A stretch of DNA of 5,246 nucleotides from Bacilli bacterium (GCA_024683115.1 JAIKYM010000115.1:1-5246), one strand, 5' to 3'; shown: positions 1 to 4,443, counted from the first letter of the stretch. A program made the numbers and translations. The notes: generated from the sequence alone by a model not told the origin.

Positions 1-88
1 ATAAAATTATAATCTTTATATTAATAATCTTTGCATTAGTCATTGGTTTTATTAAAATCTTTAACAAAAAGGTTAGCTATGAAATTGA
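1..88 (+). repeat. Left arm of an 88-bp perfect inverted repeat
   Basis: Bases 1-88 are the exact reverse complement of 267-354 (position sums are always 355), with no mismatch over 88 bases and 178 bp between the arms. The match stops at 88/267, where both sides carry a nearby GTAC (differing by one inserted base), and at the left it runs off the window, so the true arm may be longer. The arm is a copy, on the plus strand, of codons for the N-terminal membrane segment of the minus-strand gene at 388-77. A perfect copy of coding sequence in inverted orientation at a sequence end is typical of a foldback assembly or amplification chimera. A genuine inverted duplication or an invertible element is the alternative. 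Confidence 0.95.
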
Positions 89-101
89 TGTACACTTATA
101 A
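3..101 (+). pseudogene. Duplicated plus-strand fragment of the membrane protein gene
   Basis: Reading from base 3 on the plus strand gives the same residues as the minus-strand gene at 388-77 (KIIIFILIIF, then ALVIGFIKIF, NKKVSYEI). It then leaves the repeat and runs DVHL to a TAA at 99-101. It has no start codon in the window and its last residues come from the reverse strand of the 178-bp spacer, so it is not expected to be a functional gene. It is listed because it shows that a coding segment has been copied in inverted orientation. It would be a real 5'-truncated gene only if the repeat proves genuine. Confidence 0.4.
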
Positions 102-388
102 TCATCTTCATCATATGAATTAACGCTTTCAACTAACTTTCTATTACGAGTATATTCATGTTCGAAAGCATAATCAAAAGAATAATCATCCTTAGATATA
201 TTAAAGGAATAATACTTTAAATCTTTATTATAAGATTCTTTAACATGATAACCTTCATAATCGTACTCAATTTCATAGCTAACCTTTTTGTTAAAGATTT
301 TAATAAAACCAATGACTAATGCAAAGATTATTAATATAAAGATTATAATTTTATAATTATTCTTAACAAAACTCATCCTAGTCTTCAT
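77..388 (-). CDS. Single-pass membrane protein, unknown, 3' end lost
   Basis: I do not recognise this family. The predicted product has a short basic N-terminus, one strongly hydrophobic helix at about residues 13-33 followed by KKK-like positive charge, and a tyrosine- and acid-rich hydrophilic region to about residue 100, suggesting a small protein anchored in the membrane with an exposed tail. It overlaps the end of the PH-domain gene by 11 bp, so it is the third gene of that operon and is probably translated by coupling. The ATG at 386-388 has AAGGG directly against it, which is too close for a good ribosome site. The ATG at 374-376 (residue 5), one base past the upstream TAG, is an equally good or better start. 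The last three residues (SIS) and the stop at 77-79 lie in the inverted-repeat copy, so the native C-terminus is missing and only residues up to about 100 should be trusted. Confidence 0.6.
   Translation of the reverse strand: MKTRMSFVKNNYKIIIFILIIFALVIGFIKIFNKKVSYEIEYDYEGYHVKESYNKDLKYYSFNISKDDYSFDYAFEHEYTRNRKLVESVNSYDEDDYKCTSIS
267..354 (-). repeat. Right arm of the 88-bp inverted repeat
   Basis: This is the native-looking partner of the arm at 1-88. It lies inside the minus-strand gene starting at 388 and encodes its transmembrane segment and the first residues after it (KIIIFILIIF through VSYEI). It joins smoothly with the upstream part of that gene and its operon, so this copy is taken as the original and 1-88 as the derived copy. 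Confidence 0.95.
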
Positions 389-815
389 CCCTTGGTGGAT
401 ATTTCTTCTTCATCTCTTGCATGAATGTTGTAATAATTGTCTCAATTTCAGGCAAAGCTTTTTTAGATAAATTAGATACCCAAACAGTTTCTTTAATTGT
501 TTCAATACCAACGGCTCCCCAGATAATACCTGATTTAACAGTACAATCATTATACATATCAGGAGTAATTGATACGAATTTGTAACCTGGCCAAATATAA
601 TTTTGAGCAACAATTAAACGTTCAGATGTAATAGCTACTATACCTGTATCAAATATTTTTAAAGGATGATCGTTTAATTGACCACAGAAAGCATATAATA
701 ATTCTTCATTTGGATTAATATGCTTATCAATAACAGAACAATGTCTCTTTAATCTCCAAGAAACAGTTCCAGCAAACTTAGCTTTAAAAGCTTTAATTTT
801 ATTAAATGTCTTCAT
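378..815 (-). CDS. YokE-like bacterial PH-domain protein
   Basis: The 145-residue product looks like a small bacterial PH-domain protein of the YokE type. From about residue 55, the series of short strands (FDTGIVAITSERLIVAQ, a typical 'T-x-x-R-L-I' strand, then a turn, YKFVSI, and GIIWGAVGIETI) leads into a final helix at about 121-138 (LPEIETIITTFMQEMKK), which is the order expected for this fold. The N-terminal 35 residues are basic and carry no signal peptide or membrane helix, so the protein is probably cytoplasmic or lies against the inner membrane face. Ligands of these domains are mostly unknown. GGAG at 823-826 lies 7 nt before the ATG. The upstream thioredoxin-like gene ends 4 bp before this start, with its stop inside the ribosome-site region, so the two are co-transcribed and probably translationally coupled. 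Fold assignment is by pattern only. Confidence 0.7.
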   Translation of the reverse strand: MKTFNKIKAFKAKFAGTVSWRLKRHCSVIDKHINPNEELLYAFCGQLNDHPLKIFDTGIVAITSERLIVAQNYIWPGYKFVSITPDMYNDCTVKSGIIWGAVGIETIKETVWVSNLSKKALPEIETIITTFMQEMKKKYPPRDED

Positions 816-819
816 AATA

Positions 820-1602
820 TCACTCCATTATTTCCTTTAGTTTATCTAGATATGTAGAATATTCATAATATCCTTTAATACATCCGATAATCTTACCTTT
901 TTTAGATACAATTGTAAGTGGTTTAGAATATCCTTCTTTAATATTCTTTTCTAATCCACTACTTGTACAACTTGCAGGAACAACGATGTTTAATTTATAT
1001 ATCATATTAGCTTCTTCAGTAGTTAACTCAGAGAAGTTAATATAATTAATCTTATAATCAGTTTTTGAACTTACTTCATTGATAACAGGTTGTAATAACT
1101 TACAAAAATTACATGTAGTATCACCAAATACAGAAATTATAGTATCTTTGGACTTATATAACTCAGTATATTCTGTTACAGTAGGTTCGTTGTAAGATCT
1201 TTCTGCTTTAGGAATATATCCATATAAATATTTTTTAAGATATTCTTCTGTGTTCATTGATTCATCCATATATCCTAATAAAGTATCATTACCAAATACT
1301 AAATACATATTACCTTTTATCTCTTCAGCTGAAGTTAAAAGCTTAACATAATTAACTACGTCATCATAATTATCAGAGGATATATAAATACTAATATTAT
1401 ATTCTTTACCAAGTCTTTTTAATTCTTTTCTAACAGTAGAATCAACATTACCAGAATACATTAATATGTATTTTTTTTCATCTAGCATATTCAAGGCTTT
1501 GATATAGGATATTTTCTTAATACTTATACTTCTAACAAATATGAAAACAACTAATATTAACAGTATAGAAACAATAACTATAAATTTCTTATTAACGCCC
1601 AT
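820..1602 (-). CDS. Membrane-anchored double thioredoxin-fold protein
   Basis: The 260-residue product begins MGVNKK and has one hydrophobic helix at about 7-23 followed by basic residues, so the rest should lie outside the cytoplasmic membrane. Two thioredoxin-like halves follow. The first (about 44-130) has the strand/helix pattern but no cysteine pair. The second (about 140-260) has a strand ISVFGDTT running into C164-N-F-C167, then a helix, and later a KPLTIV strand with a proline (P228) where thioredoxins carry their cis-proline, followed by a KGKIIG hairpin. This half resembles the bacteriocin-transport-accessory (BTA) thioredoxins. A disulfide reductase or oxidase role at the cell surface is a reasonable inference. 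Two further cysteines (212 and 241) could form another pair. The ribosome site AGGAGG (1608-1613) lies 5 nt from the ATG. It is the first gene of an operon with the PH-domain and small membrane protein genes. TGA is its stop codon. Confidence 0.75.
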   Translation of the reverse strand: MGVNKKFIVIVSILLILVVFIFVRSISIKKISYIKALNMLDEKKYILMYSGNVDSTVRKELKRLGKEYNISIYISSDNYDDVVNYVKLLTSAEEIKGNMYLVFGNDTLLGYMDESMNTEEYLKKYLYGYIPKAERSYNEPTVTEYTELYKSKDTIISVFGDTTCNFCKLLQPVINEVSSKTDYKINYINFSELTTEEANMIYKLNIVVPASCTSSGLEKNIKEGYSKPLTIVSKKGKIIGCIKGYYEYSTYLDKLKEIME

Positions 1603-1621
1603 ATTTTCCTCCTATCAATAT

Positions 1622-1648
1622 TGTATAACAATAACGAATAAATATCAA
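1622..1648 (-). promoter_or_regulatory. Promoter of the thioredoxin/PH operon
   Basis: On the minus strand TTGATA (1643-1648) is followed after 15 bp by TATACA (1622-1627), which is preceded by TG one base upstream (an extended -10). The spacer is short, but the extended -10 compensates. The predicted start near 1615 leaves only a few bases before AGGAGG, giving a very short leader. Confidence 0.5.
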
Positions 1649-1670
1649 AAAAAACAGGCCATAATCAATT

Positions 1671-1697
1671 AAAAAAACAGTATTTCTACTGCTTTTA
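1671..1697 (-). terminator. Terminator after the 65-aa gene
   Basis: On the minus strand a stem of about 10 bp (AAAAGCAGTA with TACTGTTTTT, including one G-U pair) closes a GAAA tetraloop at 1683-1686 and runs into a T tract at 1671-1677. It lies 14 bp beyond the stop codon of the gene at 1908-1711. Confidence 0.8.
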
Positions 1698-1710
1698 ACA
1701 ATTATGGTAA

Positions 1711-1908
1711 TTATAATTCCTCTGAAATGAAATTTCTTACATCTTGTTGCATCATTTCTTTAAGACATTTAGTTATAGTGTCTGTAGGATTAGAAACTAA
1801 GTCTTCCTTATGATTTATTAAGATTTCATCTAATCTTTTCTTATCTTCTTCAGGCATTTTAACTAATAGTTCATATATCTTCTTGTATTCTTCAGCATTC
1901 ATTATCAT
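1711..1908 (-). CDS. Small helical protein, 65 aa, unknown
   Basis: I do not recognise this protein. It is charged throughout and predicted to be helical, with a first half rich in Lys and Glu (AEEYKKIYELLVKMPEEDKK) and a second half after an N-P-T-D turn (TITKCLKEMMQQDVRNFISEEL). There is no membrane segment or signal peptide and only one cysteine, so it is probably a small cytoplasmic protein. AGGAG at 1918-1922 lies 9 nt before the ATG at 1906-1908; a second ATG two codons on (1900-1902) would be 15 nt away, so the first start is preferred. It has its own likely extended -10 box just before it and its own terminator after it, although read-through from the dCMP deaminase gene 37 bp upstream is possible because no terminator separates them. 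A clear ribosome site, promoter and terminator support it as a real gene. Confidence 0.75.
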   Translation of the reverse strand: MIMNAEEYKKIYELLVKMPEEDKKRLDEILINHKEDLVSNPTDTITKCLKEMMQQDVRNFISEEL

Positions 1909-1928
1909 AATATCAATCTCCTACTAAT

Positions 1929-1937
1929 AGTATAACA
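1929..1937 (-). promoter_or_regulatory. Extended -10 box of the 65-aa gene
   Basis: The minus strand reads TGTTATACT, an extended -10 (TGnTATACT), just after the stop codon of the dCMP deaminase gene. No convincing -35 is seen at the right distance (it would fall inside the deaminase gene). The expected start point falls close to the AGGAG, so the leader would be very short. Confidence 0.45.
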
Positions 1938-1945
1938 TAAGTTAG

Positions 1946-2533
1946 CTAAATAGTATTACCATTGTATAAACGTCTCTTAGATCTAACAGCACCTGTCGTT
2001 GTAGGAGTTGTTGATAAGTATAAACTTTGTAATGTAACACTTGCTACATCTTTTAAACTTACAACTTCAATTCCTGCATTATTTAATAACATCATAGCAG
2101 GTGTATCTTCAATTGGTCCTCTAGTATTAATATATATTAATTTTTTAATACCAGCTTCAGCTATATCTTGTGCACATTGTTCACAAGGAAATAAAGTAAC
2201 TAGCATTGTTGCACCATCTAAATCATGCTTATAACCTCTGTAATTTGAAATTGCACTATGTTCCGCATGAATTATATATGGATATTTTCCATATAATGGA
2301 TTATCAGGTTTACCCCAGAAGAATGCAGAATCACTCCAACCTCTAGGTGGTCTATTGTATCCTAAAGATAGTAATACACCATCTTTATATATACATGCAC
2401 CAACTTGTGTTGATGGATCCTTACTTCTTAAAGCCCAGATCATAGCTGTAGCACAAGCAGCTTCATCATCAGTAATTGTATCTTTTCTTTCCAGTCCTAA
2501 ATATTCATTTATATCATTATTATTGTCTAACAT
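1946..2533 (-). CDS. comEB: dCMP deaminase (ComEB-type)
   Basis: The product should convert dCMP to dUMP, the substrate for thymidylate synthase, in the cytoplasm. Counting from the ATG at 2531-2533 (195 aa), it carries the zinc-deaminase motifs H89-A-E91 (IIHAEHSAIS), with the glutamate as proton shuttle, and P-C117-E-Q-C120. The upstream strand KDPSTQVGACI and the GYNRPPRG substrate loop are also typical. The spacing and wording (KYPYxxHAE, then LFPCxxCAxxIxxAGIKxxIY) are those of dCMP deaminases proper, including human DCTD, rather than of cytidine deaminases. The C-terminal tail after about residue 165 is basic and looks non-catalytic. The open frame could be extended to a TTG at 2543-2545, but the ribosome site GGAGG (2539-2543) lies inside that extension and 5 nt from the ATG, so the ATG is the start. 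Its own promoter lies at 2598-2625. The competence-operon name is by homology only; no comE neighbours are present. Confidence 0.93.
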   Translation of the reverse strand: MLDNNNDINEYLGLERKDTITDDEAACATAMIWALRSKDPSTQVGACIYKDGVLLSLGYNRPPRGWSDSAFFWGKPDNPLYGKYPYIIHAEHSAISNYRGYKHDLDGATMLVTLFPCEQCAQDIAEAGIKKLIYINTRGPIEDTPAMMLLNNAGIEVVSLKDVASVTLQSLYLSTTPTTTGAVRSKRRLYNGNTI

Positions 2534-2597
2534 ATTTACCTCCAATTATTCCCACATATCAAGTTGAATATATTCTTTTTTTCATGTGTGTAATTTA

Positions 2598-2625
2598 ATT
2601 ATAAGGCCACATATACCATAGTAAA
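2598..2625 (-). promoter_or_regulatory. Promoter of the dCMP deaminase gene
   Basis: On the minus strand TTTACT (2620-2625; 4 of 6 matches to TTGACA) lies 16 bp before a perfect TATAAT (2598-2603). A start near 2591 would give a leader of about 58 nt to the ATG at 2533. Confidence 0.6.
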
Positions 2626-2672
2626 AGAGAATAAAAAACATACGTGATATGAATTTTAGGAATAGGATATAA

Positions 2673-2697
2673 TAAAAAAAGCAGTTATTAACTGCTT
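2673..2697 (-). terminator. Terminator of the DUF6442-xre operon
   Basis: On the minus strand AAGCAGTT and AACTGCTT (2690-2697 and 2679-2686) pair around a 3-nt loop at 2687-2689, followed by a T tract at 2673-2680. The stem includes bases of the xre stop codon, so the operon ends without any trailing sequence. Confidence 0.85.
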
Positions 2698-2902
2698 AAA
2701 AATAGAATAATTCTTCAAACTTCATATCTAATGCTATACATAATACATATGCCAATTTAGCTGTTGGCTCATATTGACCTGTCTCTAGAGAACTAATCGT
2801 ATTTCTTGAAACACCTACCATGTCAGCCAAATCTTGTTGAGATAATTTTTTCTCAGTTCTAACTTCTTTAAGTTTATTTTTTAATACTAATTCTGTTTTC
2901 AT
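2696..2902 (-). CDS. Xre/Cro-type DNA-binding regulator, 68 aa
   Basis: This is a one-domain Cro/CI helix-turn-helix protein. After a first helix (about 6-18, LVLKNKLKEVRTEKK), LSQQDLADMVG (about 20-30) and VSRNTISSLETG (about 31-42) form the two helices of the motif, the second being the recognition helix. EPTAKLAYVLCIALDMKFEELF completes the five-helix fold. There is no effector or dimerisation domain beyond this. It starts one base after the TAA of the membrane protein gene and has no recognisable ribosome site (AATGTAATATAAT precedes its ATG), so it is probably translated by re-initiation. Its likely operators are the dyads at 3238-3251 and 3274-3283. Such short regulators usually repress their own operon, but the target is inferred. 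Confidence 0.9.
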   Translation of the reverse strand: MKTELVLKNKLKEVRTEKKLSQQDLADMVGVSRNTISSLETGQYEPTAKLAYVLCIALDMKFEELFYF

Positions 2903-2903
2903 A

Positions 2904-3224
2904 TTATATTACATTAAAATATTCTAAAATTAACATAACTGTTAATAATCCCCAAATAGCAGCAGATATGATTCTTAAAACTCTACATTCTTTAGTTTTA
3001 ATTGCTAACCATCCATTTAATACAGCATTATACATACAGATTAATGAATATAAAGCATAGTTAGTTCCTTTGCCTTGAAGGATTTCGCATGTGAAATAAA
3101 CAAATGCAAGAATAACCATTGCTATAGCAGCATATGTTGCACCTTTGTAAGATTCTTGTAATGTTACCATATCTTTATTCTTATTTTCTTTTCTACTTTT
3201 TTCTAAAATTTCTTCTTTTTTCAT
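2904..3224 (-). CDS. DUF6442-like three-helix membrane protein
   Basis: The 106-residue product opens with a charged cytoplasmic stretch, MKKEEILEKSRKENKNKDM, which I recognise as the N-terminal signature of DUF6442-type proteins; the assignment is from memory. Three hydrophobic helices follow, at about 30-48, 55-74 and 83-104, so the protein sits in the cytoplasmic membrane. Function is unknown. In Firmicutes such proteins are often found with a short Xre regulator, as here, where xre follows after one base. A strong AAGGAGG (AGGAGG at 3230-3235) lies 5 nt from the ATG. Its promoter carries two related dyads. The pair could work as a sensor membrane protein acting on the regulator, but nothing in the sequence proves a direct interaction. 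Confidence 0.8.
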   Translation of the reverse strand: MKKEEILEKSRKENKNKDMVTLQESYKGATYAAIAMVILAFVYFTCEILQGKGTNYALYSLICMYNAVLNGWLAIKTKECRVLRIISAAIWGLLTVMLILEYFNVI

Positions 3225-3237
3225 ATTATCCTCCTTG

Positions 3238-3251
3238 CCAAGTTCACTTGG
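3238..3251. promoter_or_regulatory. Operator-like dyad near the start of the DUF6442-xre transcript
   Basis: CCAAGT and ACTTGG are perfect inverted arms around a 2-bp centre. The dyad lies between the -10 region and the ribosome site, over or just after the expected transcription start. It shares the AAGT-nn-ACTT core with the dyad at 3274-3283, centre-to-centre 34 bp. A repressor bound here would block transcription. The Xre product of the same operon is the obvious candidate. As RNA it could also form a weak 6-bp hairpin next to the ribosome site. Confidence 0.6.
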
Positions 3252-3258
3252 TATTTAT

Positions 3259-3288
3259 AATATAACACATGCAAAGTATACTTGTCAA
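3259..3288 (-). promoter_or_regulatory. Promoter of the DUF6442-xre operon
   Basis: The minus strand has a perfect TTGACA (3283-3288) and, 18 bp on, TATATT (3259-3264) preceded by a TG element; a 17-bp spacing to TTATAT is equally possible. The start is expected near 3252. The -35 lies directly against the T tract of the previous terminator, so the intergenic region is almost fully used. Confidence 0.8.
3274..3283. promoter_or_regulatory. Second operator-like dyad in the promoter spacer
   Basis: AAGTATACTT is a perfect 10-bp palindrome between the -35 and -10 boxes; its last base overlaps the -35 box. On the plus strand its right half extends to ACTTG, like the dyad at 3238-3251. Two copies of the same AAGT-nn-ACTT core in one promoter suggest a pair of sites for one dimeric repressor. 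Confidence 0.5.
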
Positions 3289-3290
3289 AT

Positions 3291-3316
3291 AAAAAATAAG
3301 TGTTAATACACTTATT
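3291..3316 (-). terminator. Terminator of the transglutaminase-like gene
   Basis: On the minus strand AATAAGTGT and ACACTTATT form a perfect 9-bp stem with a 4-nt loop (3304-3307), followed by a T-rich tail. The stem begins directly after the stop codon at 3317-3319. Confidence 0.88.
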
Positions 3317-3976
3317 CTATAATTGATTATCTTTACTCAATCTCTTTATATTTGATGGTAAATGCCAATTATATCCATTATCAACGCTAAATTGTTTATA
3401 GAAATCACTTTTTCTACCTACAATCCTATCTAAATAAGCTGCAGGAAGAAAAGTCCATTCACCATCTTCTTCATTCATTATATTTTTATTACCTTGTCCT
3501 ATATAACTAGCAAACTCTCTATCATATCCAAAGAATTCATCTTTAGTTCCCATATTCATAATTACACTAGTAACATCATCAAAACTATAAGTAGATGCCT
3601 CTGAATCATATACTAGATTTAATTGATGTTCAACTGCCTGTCCATTATCACATATAACACATAATGAATATATATTATTCATTTCTAATAATAATCTATA
3701 TACTTGAGCTATACCATTGCAAACACCTCTATAGCCGAATAATACATTTTCAACCTCTCTATATGGATTTCTTTCATAACCACTTATATGACCTTTTCTA
3801 ATACTTTTTAATATTGATAAGAAGTCATAGTCATATTCTATATGGTCACATAGATAATCATATATTGTTCTTCTAATCTCTAATTCACTTAACTTAGATC
3901 TATCTTTATTCATAAATATTTCAGAATCAATTTTAAGTAATCTTTCTCTTACATTTTTCCAATTACCAAGTTCCAT
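3317..3976 (-). CDS. Transglutaminase-like putative cysteine peptidase
   Basis: The 219-residue product has the layout of the transglutaminase/papain-like superfamily. A helix and the phrase YDYLCDHIEYDYD (about 39-51) are typical of the region before the active site. GYRGVCNGIAQVYRLLLEMNNI (about 81-102) holds the nucleophile C86 at the start of the catalytic helix, followed by H117 in EHQLNLVYD and D133/D134 in YSFDDVT. This gives a full Cys-His-Asp set. The histidine strand has HQLN where family members usually have H-x-W-N, and TWDD is replaced by a shorter FDDVT. No signal peptide or membrane helix is seen, so it is probably cytoplasmic, unlike many surface members. AGGAGG (3982-3987) lies 5 nt from the ATG. 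It follows the tmRNA terminator and has no clear promoter of its own (TATGAT at 3993-3998 lacks a -35). The substrate is unknown; a peptidase or amidase is likelier than a crosslinking enzyme. Confidence 0.8.
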   Translation of the reverse strand: MELGNWKNVRERLLKIDSEIFMNKDRSKLSELEIRRTIYDYLCDHIEYDYDFLSILKSIRKGHISGYERNPYREVENVLFGYRGVCNGIAQVYRLLLEMNNIYSLCVICDNGQAVEHQLNLVYDSEASTYSFDDVTSVIMNMGTKDEFFGYDREFASYIGQGNKNIMNEEDGEWTFLPAAYLDRIVGRKSDFYKQFSVDNGYNWHLPSNIKRLSKDNQL

Positions 3977-4001
3977 ATTAACCTCCTAAATTATCATAAA
4001 T

Positions 4002-4023
4002 AAAAAAGAACATGACGTTCTTT
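4002..4023 (-). terminator. Terminator of the tmRNA gene
   Basis: On the minus strand AAAGAAC and GTTCTTT form a 7-bp stem around a 5-nt loop (4012-4016), then a T tract at 4002-4007. It starts 11 nt after the CCA end of the tmRNA. Confidence 0.75.
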
Positions 4024-4034
4024 ATAATTCAAAA

Positions 4035-4397
4035 TGGTGGAGCCGAGGAGACTTGAACTCCTGTCCAAATTACTCTTATATACAACATCTACAGGTTTAT
4101 TTAGATCATTACTTCATAAACACTAGGAATCTAACAACCATATGTTTACTAACCTAATTAATATTCGTTAATAATAGCTAGGTAACTATTATCAATATAT
4201 TCTATATATATGAACCAATTAATTAACTATAGAAATTTAATTAACCAGCGCCTCAATGCCAAATTTTAGGCAAAAGCTAAGGCAGTATTATAATTAGTAT
4301 TGTCAGTTATATTTAACTGTGTTGGAAGTTTAGGACTTACCTTACCACCTGCAATCATATCAAGACGATAACCTGTCGAAACCATTAAAACGGCCCC
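4035..4397 (-). ncRNA. ssrA: Transfer-messenger RNA (tmRNA)
   Basis: This RNA rescues stalled ribosomes together with SmpB and adds a degradation tag. The minus strand opens with GGGGCCG (4391-4397), followed by the conserved GTTTCGACAGG. It ends with the T arm AGGAG-TTCAAGT-CTCCT, then CGGCTCC, the discriminator A and an encoded CCA (4035-4037). The first seven bases pair with 4039-4045 (one G-U) to form the acceptor stem. Length is 363 nt, usual for a one-piece tmRNA. The tag frame lies at 4266-4304. The middle, pseudoknot-bearing part (about 4060-4260) is unusually AT-rich. Its promoter lies just after the ftsB-like stop codon and its terminator at 4002-4023. In many Firmicutes ssrA is near smpB; smpB is not in this window. 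Confidence 0.97.
4266..4304 (-). other. tmRNA tag-peptide reading frame
   Basis: Reading from the likely resume codon GAC (4302-4304) gives DNTNYNTALAFA and the stop TAA (4266-4268). With the alanine carried by the tmRNA the tag would be A-DNTNYNTALAFA. The bases just before (AAATATAACT) match the usual A-rich context upstream of a resume codon. The end ALAFA replaces the common ALAA and recalls the AFA ends of mollicute tags. The exact first codon is an inference; the frame and stop are clear. Confidence 0.8.
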
Positions 4398-4403
4398 ATA
4401 TGA

Positions 4404-4425
4404 ATGTGATATAAATATATCACAT
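4404..4425. promoter_or_regulatory. Perfect 22-bp dyad upstream of tmRNA
   Basis: ATGTGATATA and TATATCACAT are exact inverted arms around AA (4414-4415). The dyad covers the likely -10 of the tmRNA promoter and ends 7 bp before the mature 5' end. It has no T tail on either strand and is therefore not a terminator. Its TGTGA...TCACA halves resemble Crp/Fnr-family sites, but the position over the -10 suggests repression or transcript processing; no regulator is identified. Confidence 0.6.
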
Positions 4426-4442
4426 ATCAGTTATCATAGCAA
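4414..4442 (-). promoter_or_regulatory. Likely tmRNA promoter
   Basis: The minus strand has TTGCTA (4437-4442; 4 of 6) and, after 17 bp, TATATT (4414-4419). A start near 4407 would leave about 10 nt to be removed by RNase P at the mature 5' end (4397). No terminator separates the upstream ftsB-like gene, so read-through may also contribute. Confidence 0.5.
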
Positions 4443-4443
4443 A

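Noticed and set aside
410..613. A 67-aa minus-strand frame inside the PH-domain gene
   Set aside because: It is another frame of the same region, has no ribosome site, and its composition is only what AT-rich sequence gives.
820..822. TGA possibly reassigned to tryptophan, as in Mycoplasma
   Set aside because: Tryptophans in several genes checked are TGG, no gene needs an in-frame TGA, and the TGA here is a sensible stop 4 bp before the next start.
1962..2567. Two plus-strand open frames opposite the dCMP deaminase gene (1962-2234 and 2355-2567)
   Set aside because: They are antisense to a gene with full catalytic motifs, have no ribosome sites and no recognisable protein pattern.
2634..2656. 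CATA-TCACG-TATG on the minus strand followed by a T run as a terminator
   Set aside because: The stem is only 4 bp, and it lies between a strong terminator and the next promoter, where no second terminator is needed.
2668..2673. Plus-strand TATAAT suggesting a rightward promoter
   Set aside because: No matching -35 and no plus-strand gene downstream; the sequence is part of the AT-rich terminator flank.
2696..3224. DUF6442-xre pair as a toxin-antitoxin system
   Set aside because: The first product is a three-helix membrane protein larger than typical type I/II toxins and lacks known toxin motifs; the order and Xre domain alone do not support this.
4404..4425. The 22-bp dyad as a terminator of the divIC/ftsB-like gene
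   Set aside because: No T tract follows on either strand and the stem is almost all A-T in its inner half; a promoter-region dyad fits better.
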